Assembly: GCA_916720465.1 (NCBI GenBank)
Contig: CAKARF010000054.1
Span: 1 to 6,316, forward strand
From: an uncultured Atopobium sp.
GTDB taxonomy: Bacteria > Actinomycetota > Coriobacteriia > Coriobacteriales > Atopobiaceae
Reading direction: 5' to 3'
DNA: 6,316 nt
Numbering within the stretch: the stretch's first letter is position 1; each line of letters starts with the position of its first letter. Under the pieces are notes generated by a model. It saw only the letters and a list, made by a program, of their open reading frames with translations, searched no databases and was not told the DNA's origin. A program made the position numbers and the translations under genes. Positions 1 to 5,948 of the stretch are shown here, piece after piece.

Positions 1-857
1 CGAATAATGTAATCAGCGCGAGCAGACTCGCAATCACCATTGACGCGCTCCAGATAGAAGAAGCCGTCATAGCCCTCAGTGAACTCAGGACGCTCCGCAG
101 GAGGAAGCAGCTCGTGGAAGCGCATGATTGCCTCAGATGCATTGATCATCTGGCCCTTTGCGGTACCCGTGTGAACCGAAAGTCCGTGAGCGCGCACAAA
201 CACCTCAGCGGCATTGAACGTCTCGTAGCAGAACTCACCAAAAGGACCGCCGTCAATGGTATAGCCATACGCAGCGCCAAAGGCATCAAGGTCGAGAAGA
301 GCAGCGCCGTGGCCAATCTCCTCATCAGGAACAAACGCAAGCGCAATGCGTGGATGCTTGAGCTCTGGATGCTCCTTGTAGCGAGCAAGTAAACTGACCA
401 GCATAGCAATGCCAGCCTTGTCATCGCCGCCAAGCAACGAAGTACCATCAGTAGTAACAAGTTGCCAGCCAACCATGTGCTCAAGCTGAGGATTAGTCTC
501 TGGGCTAATGTAGACCTCTCTACCCTCGCGATCAGAGCCAACTACCAGCTTGCCGCCCTCATACGTAACAACCTGAGGGTGAACGGGATTGCCCCAAGAC
601 TGCCAAGCCGTATCAATATGGCAGCAAAAACCAAGAGTTGGAAGGTCTTCCAGACCCTTGCTTGCTGGCCAGTGAGCAACCACATAGGCGTGCTCGTCAA
701 CGGTTACATTTTCTGCGCCAAGCTCGCGAAGATCAGCCGCAACAACCTCAGCCATCTGGTACTGAGACTCAGTTGAAGGAACCTTATCTGCGGTCAGCGG
801 ATTAGACTGAGAAGAAACCTTGCAATACGCAATAAATCTATCTAAAACGTCACTCAT
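1..857 (-). CDS. pepT: Peptidase T (tripeptide aminopeptidase), N-terminal 285 residues, cut by window edge
   Basis: Cytoplasmic M20-family metallopeptidase that removes the N-terminal residue from tripeptides. I translated this frame by hand from the ATG at 857-855; it is open without a stop to base 1. Visible landmarks fit PepT closely: HID at residues 80-82 (first metal ligand and neighbouring catalytic Asp), LLGGDDKAGI at 141-150 (bridging Asp), PDEEIG at 177-182 (catalytic and metal-binding Glu pair), IDGG at 201-204 (metal Asp) and VHTGTAKGQMINA at 228-240, the hallmark of the lid/dimerisation domain. The last His ligand is expected in the missing part; the family is about 405-410 residues, so roughly 70 percent is present. 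A Shine-Dalgarno AAGGGAG (868-862) sits 4 bases before the ATG. One oddity is HIDTAWQSWG where E. coli PepT has HVDTSPDCSG. The gene follows the C26 hydrolase on the same strand, 62 bases away, separated by a terminator hairpin. PepT identity is very likely; the absent C-terminus leaves integrity unproven. Confidence 0.95.
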   Translation of the reverse strand, partial: MSDVLDRFIAYCKVSSQSNPLTADKVPSTESQYQMAEVVAADLRELGAENVTVDEHAYVVAHWPASKGLEDLPTLGFCCHIDTAWQSWGNPVHPQVVTYEGGKLVVGSDREGREVYISPETNPQLEHMVGWQLVTTDGTSLLGGDDKAGIAMLVSLLARYKEHPELKHPRIALAFVPDEEIGHGAALLDLDAFGAAYGYTIDGGPFGEFCYETFNAAEVFVRAHGLSVHTGTAKGQMINASEAIMRFHELLPPAERPEFTEGYDGFFYLERVNGDCESARADYII

Positions 858-870
858 AAAACTCCCTTAC

Positions 871-905
871 AAAAAACTGCGCTAACCAAATAGTTAACGC
901 AGTTT
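871..905 (-). terminator. Factor-independent terminator after the C26 hydrolase gene, directed toward pepT
   Basis: On the minus strand an 8-bp arm AAACTGCG (905-898) pairs with CGCAGTTT (881-874). After one mismatch, GTTAAC-side bases 896-893 pair with 886-883, leaving a loop of about 6 bases. The 3' arm runs into a TTTTTT tract (876-871). There is no T tract on the plus-strand side, so it works in one direction. It lies 15 bases beyond the hydrolase stop codon and directly abuts the pepT ribosome binding site. Confidence 0.85.
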
Positions 906-919
906 AGAGTATCAATGTA

Positions 920-1714
920 TTAACGAGAAGACCGTGAGGCTTGCGAAGCTGTAACAAAGGATTTCCATAGTTCGCAATCAGCCTTACTGTAATTCCATCC
1001 ATATTCCGGATGCCACTGTACGCCTATAGCAAATCTCTTTCCCTTGACCTCAGCACCTTCGATAATGCCATCTGACGCATAGGCAACTACTTTGAGTTCA
1101 GAAGACACCTTTCGGAGAGCCTCATCGTGGTATGAATTTGCCTGAATGTCCTCTACCTGGCCCAAGGCGTTGTACAGCAAAGAGTCTTTTTGAACATGAA
1201 CAGCATGAGCTGGATGATACAGATTTGCTGAATGAGTCCAGAATGCATGATTTTCTGCTGGATCCATGGTATGCAGATCTTGAACAAGCGTACCGCCCAG
1301 CACAACATTTAAAAGCTGAAGGCCGCGGCAAATAGCTAGTAAAGGTTTATCTGCAGCAAGTACCTGCTTTACCAGCTCAAACTCAAGCGCATCTCGTATA
1401 GGGCACAAACGATTAAGGTCGCGTGGTTCTTCTCCCCAATTGCGAGGATCTACATCGTGACCACCCGTAAGGCAGAAGCCGTCACACATCTCAACAAACT
1501 GAGCAATAACCTCTGGGTCTTCTGTAAGAGGCATCATGATTGGAATGCCACCAGCTGCAAGAATGGCGTCAAACTGAATTTGTGCTACAGAAGCAGAATC
1601 AGAAAAATTTTCTTCAGGCATCCAGCGAGGAGTCACACAGATAAGAGGGCGCTCAGAAGCAGAAAGCTTGGGAACATCACTAAATGCATCTTTGACAATA
1701 TCTGGAATAACCAC
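920..1714 (-). CDS. Gamma-glutamyl-gamma-aminobutyrate hydrolase family protein (peptidase C26, class I glutamine amidotransferase fold)
   Basis: A 264-residue cytoplasmic hydrolase of the PuuD-like C26 family, whose members cleave gamma-glutamyl amide bonds such as gamma-Glu-GABA. The domain begins at ERPLICVTPRW (residues 21-31). LTGGHDVDP (82-90) is the oxyanion-strand motif. The nucleophile elbow is AICRGLQLLN (127-136) with Cys129, and GVQWHPEY (231-238) supplies His235 and Glu237, so the Cys-His-Glu triad is complete. Length fits the family (about 240-260), with a roughly 20-residue N-terminal lead. The start is GTG at 1714-1712, chosen because AAGAGGA (1725-1719) lies just upstream and the next Met (residue 32) falls inside the domain. 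Two substitutions stand out: GGH for the common GGG at 84-86, and NSYHDEAL (193-200) for the usual NSxHxQ. No polyamine genes are nearby, so a role in putrescine breakdown is not supported; a general gamma-glutamyl or peptide-derived substrate is equally possible. Family assignment is secure, substrate unknown. Confidence 0.9.
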   Translation of the reverse strand: MVIPDIVKDAFSDVPKLSASERPLICVTPRWMPEENFSDSASVAQIQFDAILAAGGIPIMMPLTEDPEVIAQFVEMCDGFCLTGGHDVDPRNWGEEPRDLNRLCPIRDALEFELVKQVLAADKPLLAICRGLQLLNVVLGGTLVQDLHTMDPAENHAFWTHSANLYHPAHAVHVQKDSLLYNALGQVEDIQANSYHDEALRKVSSELKVVAYASDGIIEGAEVKGKRFAIGVQWHPEYGWNYSKADCELWKSFVTASQASRSSR

Positions 1715-1718
1715 AAAA

Positions 1719-1725
1719 TCCTCTT
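1719..1725 (-). promoter_or_regulatory. Ribosome binding site that fixes the GTG start of the C26 hydrolase
   Basis: AAGAGGA on the minus strand, four T bases before GTG (1714-1712). No in-frame ATG lies in a sensible position, so this site decides the start. The same short spacing is seen at pepT. Confidence 0.7.
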
Positions 1726-1753
1726 AACACTCAGCTCTTTAACAACATAACAG

Positions 1754-1769
1754 TAAAGGATGACCTTTA
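1754..1769. repeat. Inverted repeat upstream of the C26 hydrolase
   Basis: TAAAGG (1754-1759) and CCTTTA (1764-1769) are perfect 6-bp arms around ATGA, centred about 47 bases upstream of the GTG start. It could be a protein-binding site or a small hairpin in the 5' leader; the sequence does not decide between them, and arms of this length can arise by chance in AT-rich DNA. Confidence 0.35.
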
Positions 1770-1830
1770 TTGAATATTTGACTTTATCGCTTTTGCGCTA
1801 TTCGTGCCACTCTAGCAAGCCCTCCTCCAC

Positions 1831-1855
1831 AATGTTTTTTCATTAATGAAACATT
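1831..1855. promoter_or_regulatory. Palindromic candidate operator in the divergent region
   Basis: TTTCATTAATGAAA (1838-1851) is a perfect 14-base palindrome. A second pair of arms, AATGTTT (1831-1837) and AAACATT (1849-1855), extends the symmetry if three T bases on the left are bulged. It lies just upstream of the TACAAT box, where a regulator could touch the -35 region of oppA. A short T run follows on the plus strand, but the stem is almost pure AT and no gene precedes it, so a terminator is unlikely. The operator role is inference. Confidence 0.45.
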
Positions 1856-1868
1856 TTTCTGTATTGCG

Positions 1869-1874
1869 TACAAT
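1869..1874 (+). promoter_or_regulatory. Possible -10 box of the oppA promoter
   Basis: TACAAT matches the TATAAT consensus at five of six positions and is 75 bases before the oppA ATG. The -35 region at the proper distance (around 1846-1851) is poor and overlaps the palindrome, which would fit an activator-dependent or regulated promoter. Other AT-rich hexamers such as TATTAA (1884-1889) cannot be excluded. Confidence 0.3.
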
Positions 1875-1913
1875 TAATTTGGGTATTAAGAAGCCAGTTC
1901 TTTACATTTAAAG

Positions 1914-1928
1914 CTTCGTATTTCGAAG
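1914..1928 (+). other. Small hairpin in the oppA 5' leader
   Basis: CTTCG (1914-1918) and CGAAG (1924-1928) are perfect arms around a TATTT loop. The stem ends 8 bases before the GGAAGG ribosome binding site (1937-1942), so it could influence mRNA stability or initiation. Short enough that chance is a real alternative. Confidence 0.35.
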
Positions 1929-1948
1929 ATGCAAACGGAAGGCGCCCT

Positions 1949-3553
1949 ATGAAAGAGCACGTATTTAATAACCTTTCCCGTAAATCATTTTTACGTGGAT
2001 CTTTGGCGGCTGCCGTTGCCGCCGGTTCTGCTTCACTACTTTCTGCTTGTGGCGGTTCAGGTGGCGGAGACGCAGAGAAAAAGGTATTGCGCTTTGGTGT
2101 AAACAACCCAAAGGTAACCTTTGATACTCAGAAGACCTCTGGTTCTGTTGGTGTATCTGAGGCAGTTGCAGAATCTTTGCTGGTACTTAACCCAGACACA
2201 AAAGAGATTGAGCCAAACCTGGTAACTGGCCTTCCTACTGTCTCTGATGATGGTCTTACCTACTCATATGAGCTTAAGGATGGCATCAAATTCCATAATG
2301 GAGAAACCCTTAAGGCATCTGACGTTAAGTACACCTTCACGCGTATGTTCTTGCCTGCTACCAAGGCAACCTCAATTGACTCCTATGCGTACATTGAGGG
2401 CGCTAAAGACATTATTGCCGGCACAACAGAGGAACTTTCTGGCATTGTTATTAAGGATGACCGTCACTTTGACATTAAACTGTCACAGCCTTATTCAACC
2501 TTCAACGCAATCATGGCTCAGTTCTATGCAGTCATCTACCCAGAGAAGGCCTGTAAAGAGGCTGGTGAGGCATGGGGTACTGAGACCAACTTTATTGGCA
2601 CTGGTGCTTTCAAGCTTGTCTCTAATGACAGCACCACAGAAGTTGTTCTTGAGGGATTTGCTGATTACCATGAGGGCAAGCCTGGTCTGGATGAGCTCAG
2701 ATTTGTCTACATTGACGACGCTAACACCCGTATTCTTAACTACAAGAACAACGATGTTGACCTGGTCTTTATTTCTCAGTCTCTTATCCAGCAGTACCAA
2801 AATGATGAGTCTATCTCCAAAGAGATTGTCAACTACACGCCTGCATCCACGCAGTTTGTAAACTTGAACCTTAAGAGCGAGAACCTCAAAGATGTTCGCG
2901 TTCGTCAGGCACTCTCTATGGCAATTGATAGAGACACCATTTGTAGCACCATTCTTTCTGGTGTTGCCAAACCTGCTAAGTCGTTTATTCCATCTTCTGA
3001 GACTGGCTACAATGAGTCCGCTCCAGAGTTTGAGTACAACGTAGACAAGGCAAAGCAGCTTCTTGCACAGGCAGGTGTTTCTAACCTCACTCTTAACGCA
3101 CAGGTCAGAAGCCAGGATCAGAACCTCATGGTTGCCCTTCAGGATGCTTGGTCCAAGATTGGCGTTACCTGTAACGTAAGTGTTATTGACTCTGGCGTTT
3201 GGAGCGACGCACGTACCAACGGAGACCTTGAAGTTACCCTTGTTACGTGGTCTACCCTCTCCTTCCAGGGTGTTGAGCACATGGGCTCTTACTTCCGCTC
3301 TGACCGCGCTGCAAAGAAGTCTTCCTTCTACAACAGCACCGAGTTTGACAGCCTGGTTGATCAGGCTCGTTCAACCGTTAACGACAACGATAAGGTCCTG
3401 GAGCTTACCCGCCAGGCAGATAGCCTTATGACTCACACAGACTACGCTTGCCTGCCTATTGACTGGCCTCAGATGCCTTACGTCTTGAAGCCAGAGTATA
3501 CCGGTCTCAGCGTTCTGGTTAACCCTCACTTCGATAAGGTTAAGAAGAAGTAA
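1949..3553 (+). CDS. oppA: Oligopeptide ABC transporter substrate-binding lipoprotein (SBP family 5, OppA/DppA type)
   Basis: A 534-residue extracytoplasmic receptor that binds peptides and delivers them to a permease of the OppBCDF type. The N-terminus has a charged stretch with SRKSFLR (10-16), a hydrophobic Ala/Leu core and a lipobox LSAC ending at Cys34, followed by a Gly/Ser linker; the mature protein is therefore lipid-anchored. Family 5 features follow: ESLLVLNPDTKEIEPNL, the LTYSYELKDGIKFHNGE segment with KASDVKYTFTRM around residues 105-130, and RVRQALSMAIDRDTI in the second half. Length is typical (about 520-550). The ATG is supported by GGAAGG (1937-1942) six bases upstream and by the signal peptide starting right there. 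It is monocistronic: divergent from the C26 hydrolase and convergent with oppF, with a strong terminator 23 bases after the stop. SRKSFLR resembles a twin-arginine motif with Lys in the second position, so Tat export of a lipoprotein is possible. Peptide specificity (di- or oligopeptide) cannot be read from sequence. Confidence 0.93.
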   Translation: MKEHVFNNLSRKSFLRGSLAAAVAAGSASLLSACGGSGGGDAEKKVLRFGVNNPKVTFDTQKTSGSVGVSEAVAESLLVLNPDTKEIEPNLVTGLPTVSDDGLTYSYELKDGIKFHNGETLKASDVKYTFTRMFLPATKATSIDSYAYIEGAKDIIAGTTEELSGIVIKDDRHFDIKLSQPYSTFNAIMAQFYAVIYPEKACKEAGEAWGTETNFIGTGAFKLVSNDSTTEVVLEGFADYHEGKPGLDELRFVYIDDANTRILNYKNNDVDLVFISQSLIQQYQNDESISKEIVNYTPASTQFVNLNLKSENLKDVRVRQALSMAIDRDTICSTILSGVAKPAKSFIPSSETGYNESAPEFEYNVDKAKQLLAQAGVSNLTLNAQVRSQDQNLMVALQDAWSKIGVTCNVSVIDSGVWSDARTNGDLEVTLVTWSTLSFQGVEHMGSYFRSDRAAKKSSFYNSTEFDSLVDQARSTVNDNDKVLELTRQADSLMTHTDYACLPIDWPQMPYVLKPEYTGLSVLVNPHFDKVKKK

Positions 3554-3576
3554 GCGTTTCCTTCATACAAAACAAA

Positions 3577-3611
3577 GGCGAGTAGATCGATTGGTCTTCT
3601 CGCCATTTTTT
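3577..3611. terminator. Bidirectional factor-independent terminator between oppA and oppF
   Basis: GGCGAG (3577-3582) pairs with CTCGCC (3599-3604), and after a T-T mismatch AGA (3584-3586) pairs with TCT (3595-3597), with an 8-base loop. On the plus strand the stem is followed by A and TTTTTT (3606-3611), terminating oppA. On the minus strand it is followed by TTTGTTTT (3576-3569), suitable for ending the oppCDF transcript, whose last stop codon is at 3653-3651. The whole 97-base gap 3554-3650 holds nothing else that I can see. Confidence 0.9.
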
Positions 3612-3650
3612 GTGTTTGTAAGCCGTTTTAAGACACGACAACGTTGTGCG

Positions 3651-4763
3651 CTACTCGGAAATCTTCTCCTCAAGACACGCTTCTTCTACGGCCTTCTGAG
3701 CCGCCTCAATAGCATGTGCAACCTGAGGCGTGCGGTCGGCATCAGAGAGCGACGCATCGTACAGGTGGCAGGCGCAGAAGTGACCTGGCTCAGCCTCAAT
3801 GCGCTCAGGAATGCGCTCGGAGCAAACTTTCATTGCCTTAGGGCAGCGTGTGTGGAATACGCAGCCTGAAGGTGGGTTTGCAGGGCTTGGAACATCACCT
3901 TGAAGAATGCGCTTCTCCTGGATGCGCTCGTGGCGAATACGAGGAATAACGTCCAAAAGTGCCTGCGTATAGGGATGCAAAGGACGTTCAAAGAGGGCAT
4001 CTTTGGTAGCAAACTCCATCTGGTGGCCCAAGTACATGACCATAACAGTATCTGCAATGTGGCGAACAACAGAGAGGTCGTGACTGATAAAGATGTATGC
4101 CAGACCGTGATCTTTCTGCAGCTCTTCAAGCAGGTTGATTACCTTGGCCTGAACAGAAACGTCCAAAGCAGAAACGGGCTCATCGCAGACAACAATCTCT
4201 GGCTCAAGCACAATAGCACGAGCAATACCAATACGCTGACGCTGACCACCTGAGAACTCATGAGGGTAGCGGTACTTAAACTCAAGGTTAAGGCCAACTT
4301 CCTCCATAACCTCTTCAATACGAGCGTCGCGCTCTGCCTTTGTCTTATACGTGCCCGCAATATCAATAGGCTCGCCAATGATATCCATAACGGTCATACG
4401 AGGGTTCAGCGAACTATAAGGGTCCTGGAAGATAAGCTTCATCTTCTGACGTGCACGCTTGAGATCTTCACCCTTAAGTGAGGTGAAGTCTTCCCCATCA
4501 AGCTCAACCGTACCAGAGGTTGGCTCGGTGAGGCGCAGCACGCACTTGCCGGTTGTAGACTTTCCGCAGCCAGACTCGCCAACAATAGCCATAGTCTCTT
4601 TGCGCCTAAGGTCAAACGAAACATCCTCAACAGCATGAACTGAAGCGTTTGAACGACCAAAAACACCGTTTTTAATGGGGAATCGCTTAACCAAGTTCTT
4701 TACGGACAAGATGGTTTTCTCGCCAGAAAGGTCCTTGACGTCTGTGTTTTTTTCTTCTGCCAT
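3651..4763 (-). CDS. oppF: Oligopeptide ABC transporter ATP-binding protein OppF/DppF
   Basis: A 370-residue cytoplasmic ATPase, one of the two nucleotide-binding subunits of a peptide importer. Motifs in order: VKNLVKRFPI at 21-30, where DppF/OppF proteins begin; Walker A GESGCGKST (62-70, Lys68); Q-loop in IFQDPYSSLNP (Gln113); signature SGGQRQR (171-177); Walker B VVCDEP with Asp194 and Glu195; H-loop ISHDLSVVRH (His228). The C-terminal oligopeptide-transporter region carries LHPYTQALL (262-270) and Cys301, 307, 314, 330 and 332. All catalytic residues are present. It runs to 370 residues against about 310-340 usual, through a Glu/Ala-rich tail after residue 333. ATG is at 4763-4761, two bases after the oppD stop codon; the only purine-rich ribosome binding sequence (GGGGTGAG) lies inside the end of oppD, so translation is probably coupled. 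It is the last gene of the operon. The F rather than D assignment rests on its position and on the N-terminal and Q-loop style. Confidence 0.93.
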   Translation of the reverse strand: MAEEKNTDVKDLSGEKTILSVKNLVKRFPIKNGVFGRSNASVHAVEDVSFDLRRKETMAIVGESGCGKSTTGKCVLRLTEPTSGTVELDGEDFTSLKGEDLKRARQKMKLIFQDPYSSLNPRMTVMDIIGEPIDIAGTYKTKAERDARIEEVMEEVGLNLEFKYRYPHEFSGGQRQRIGIARAIVLEPEIVVCDEPVSALDVSVQAKVINLLEELQKDHGLAYIFISHDLSVVRHIADTVMVMYLGHQMEFATKDALFERPLHPYTQALLDVIPRIRHERIQEKRILQGDVPSPANPPSGCVFHTRCPKAMKVCSERIPERIEAEPGHFCACHLYDASLSDADRTPQVAHAIEAAQKAVEEACLEEKISE

Positions 4764-4765
4764 GA

Positions 4766-5932
4766 CTACTCACCCCACTCATCAGTGTATTTCCAACAGC
4801 TGACAGTATGGCAATTGTCTTCACCAACAGCAGTCAAGCCAGGACGACGATTCTTACAAATGTCCTTAGCAAACGGACAACGTGGATGGAACGGGCAGCC
4901 AGAAGGCATATGCGAAAGCATAGGAACGCTACCAGGAATTGCATAGAGTTCCTTGGTGTGCTCGTCAAACGATGGGATGGACGCAATTAGGCCCTGAGCG
5001 TATGGGTGCAGAGGGTTAGTAAAGAGCTCTGCAGACTGCGCATACTCAACACGATGACCAGCGTACATGACAAGAACCCAGTCAGCCATCTCGGAAACAA
5101 CGCCCATATCATGCGTAATCAGCATGACGGCGGTACCCAGGTCTTGCTTCATGCGGTCAATAATCTGCAGAATCTGTGCCTGAACCGTTACATCCAAAGC
5201 AGTTGTTGGCTCGTCGCAGATAAGCAGCGATGGCTGGCACGCAAGTGCCATAGCAATCATGACACGCTGGCGCATACCACCAGAAAGCTCATGTGGATAT
5301 GACGAGAAGACCTTCTCTGGTGCAGGAATACCCACCAGTTTGATCATATCAAGAGCCTTCTGATCTGCCTCCTGTTTGCTCATGTTGGGATTATGAACAA
5401 GGATGCCCTCACGAATCTGAAGACCTGATTTCATAACAGGGTTCAAGGAGGTCATAGGCTCCTGGAAAATCATGCCAATGCGATTACCGCGGAAGTCACG
5501 CATGCCACCACGAGGAAGCTGCGTTAAATCAGTTCCCTCAAAAATTATTTCTCCGCCGGTAATCTGTGCAGGAGGTGTAGGAAGAAGTCCCATGACAGAT
5601 AAAGCCGTCATAGACTTACCGCAGCCAGACTCTCCTACTACCGCAAGAGTCTCGCCTTTACGCATAATAAACGAGAGGTCACTTACTGCAGGAAGTGCGC
5701 CATCTTCGGTGAAAAGCGTGACATCAAGATGATTGACGTCGAGAAGAACGTTTTTCTTGCACTGCTCTTCTCGCTCTTTTTGAGCGGTCTCTTGCGCAAG
5801 GAGGCGCTCTTCAAGGCTGCAAAATTGCACAGACTGACCGTTAGGACCCTCAATGACGTGCTCACATGACGTGTCTGTGGTCTCCACTGCCTGATCACTC
5901 TCTTGTGCAAGAGCATCTGTATTTTCTGCCAT
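4766..5932 (-). CDS. oppD: Oligopeptide ABC transporter ATP-binding protein OppD/DppD
   Basis: The partner ATPase, 388 residues. Walker A GESGCGKS (100-107, Lys106, followed by Met rather than Thr); Q-loop IFQEPMTSLNPV (Gln157); signature ELSGGMRQR (215-223); Walker B LLICDEPTTALD with Asp240 and Glu241; H-loop LITHDMGVV (His274). The C-terminal region has LHPYAQGL (308-315) and Cys346, 352, 359, 374 and 379. ELSGGMRQRVMIA and the EPMTSLNPV Q-loop are typical of OppD/DppD. The frame is open upstream to an ATG at 6088, but that would overlap oppC by over 130 bases; the start at 5932-5930 is preferred because an excellent AAAGGAGG (5948-5941) precedes it by 8 bases. Even so the ABC domain starts only near residue 61, after an acidic, Gln/Glu-rich extension absent from most OppD proteins. 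It is 16 bases after oppC and 2 bases before oppF. Both ATPases appear intact, so a functional heterodimer is likely. Confidence 0.93.
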   Translation of the reverse strand: MAENTDALAQESDQAVETTDTSCEHVIEGPNGQSVQFCSLEERLLAQETAQKEREEQCKKNVLLDVNHLDVTLFTEDGALPAVSDLSFIMRKGETLAVVGESGCGKSMTALSVMGLLPTPPAQITGGEIIFEGTDLTQLPRGGMRDFRGNRIGMIFQEPMTSLNPVMKSGLQIREGILVHNPNMSKQEADQKALDMIKLVGIPAPEKVFSSYPHELSGGMRQRVMIAMALACQPSLLICDEPTTALDVTVQAQILQIIDRMKQDLGTAVMLITHDMGVVSEMADWVLVMYAGHRVEYAQSAELFTNPLHPYAQGLIASIPSFDEHTKELYAIPGSVPMLSHMPSGCPFHPRCPFAKDICKNRRPGLTAVGEDNCHTVSCWKYTDEWGE

Positions 5933-5940
5933 AAACGTAA

Positions 5941-5948
5941 CCTCCTTT
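5941..5948 (-). promoter_or_regulatory. Strong ribosome binding site of oppD
   Basis: AAAGGAGG on the minus strand, 8 bases before the ATG at 5932-5930 and immediately after the oppC stop codon (5951-5949). This near-perfect site decides in favour of the internal start over the upstream in-frame ATG at 6088. Confidence 0.85.

Larger units (their letters stand above)
1715..1948. promoter_or_regulatory. Divergent intergenic control region between the C26 hydrolase and oppA
   Basis: These 234 AT-rich bases separate two divergently transcribed genes and must hold the promoter of oppA and probably that of the hydrolase. I see no credible coding frame in it. It contains an inverted repeat near the hydrolase (1754-1769), a palindrome at its centre (1831-1855), a TACAAT box (1869-1874), and a small hairpin in the oppA leader (1914-1928). 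No strong paired -35/-10 promoter could be named on either strand by eye. On the minus strand a weak extended -10-like TGTTATGTT lies about 25-35 bases upstream of the hydrolase start. The oppA ribosome binding site GGAAGG is at 1937-1942. Confidence 0.7.

Noticed and set aside
114..776. Plus- and minus-strand open frames across the pepT region
   Set aside because: The pepT frame on the minus strand carries all metal and catalytic motifs without interruption; the others are shadows with no homology signal.
1838..1858. Palindrome plus T run read as a plus-strand terminator
   Set aside because: The stem is nearly all A-T, there is no plus-strand gene upstream to terminate, and the position fits a control element better.
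1843..2106. Minus-strand open frame covering the oppA signal peptide and upstream palindrome
   Set aside because: Pro/Ala/Glu-rich translation is the reverse reading of the Ala/Gly-rich lipoprotein signal; no ribosome binding site or family recognised.
2247..2861. 204-codon plus-strand frame inside oppA
   Set aside because: Low-complexity Leu/Ser/Thr-rich translation typical of a shifted frame of the real gene, with no motif.
2495..3280. Long open frame of 261 codons antisense to oppA
   Set aside because: No recognisable domain, no ribosome binding site noticed, and it lies wholly within a well-conserved oppA frame; explained by codon bias of oppA on the other strand.
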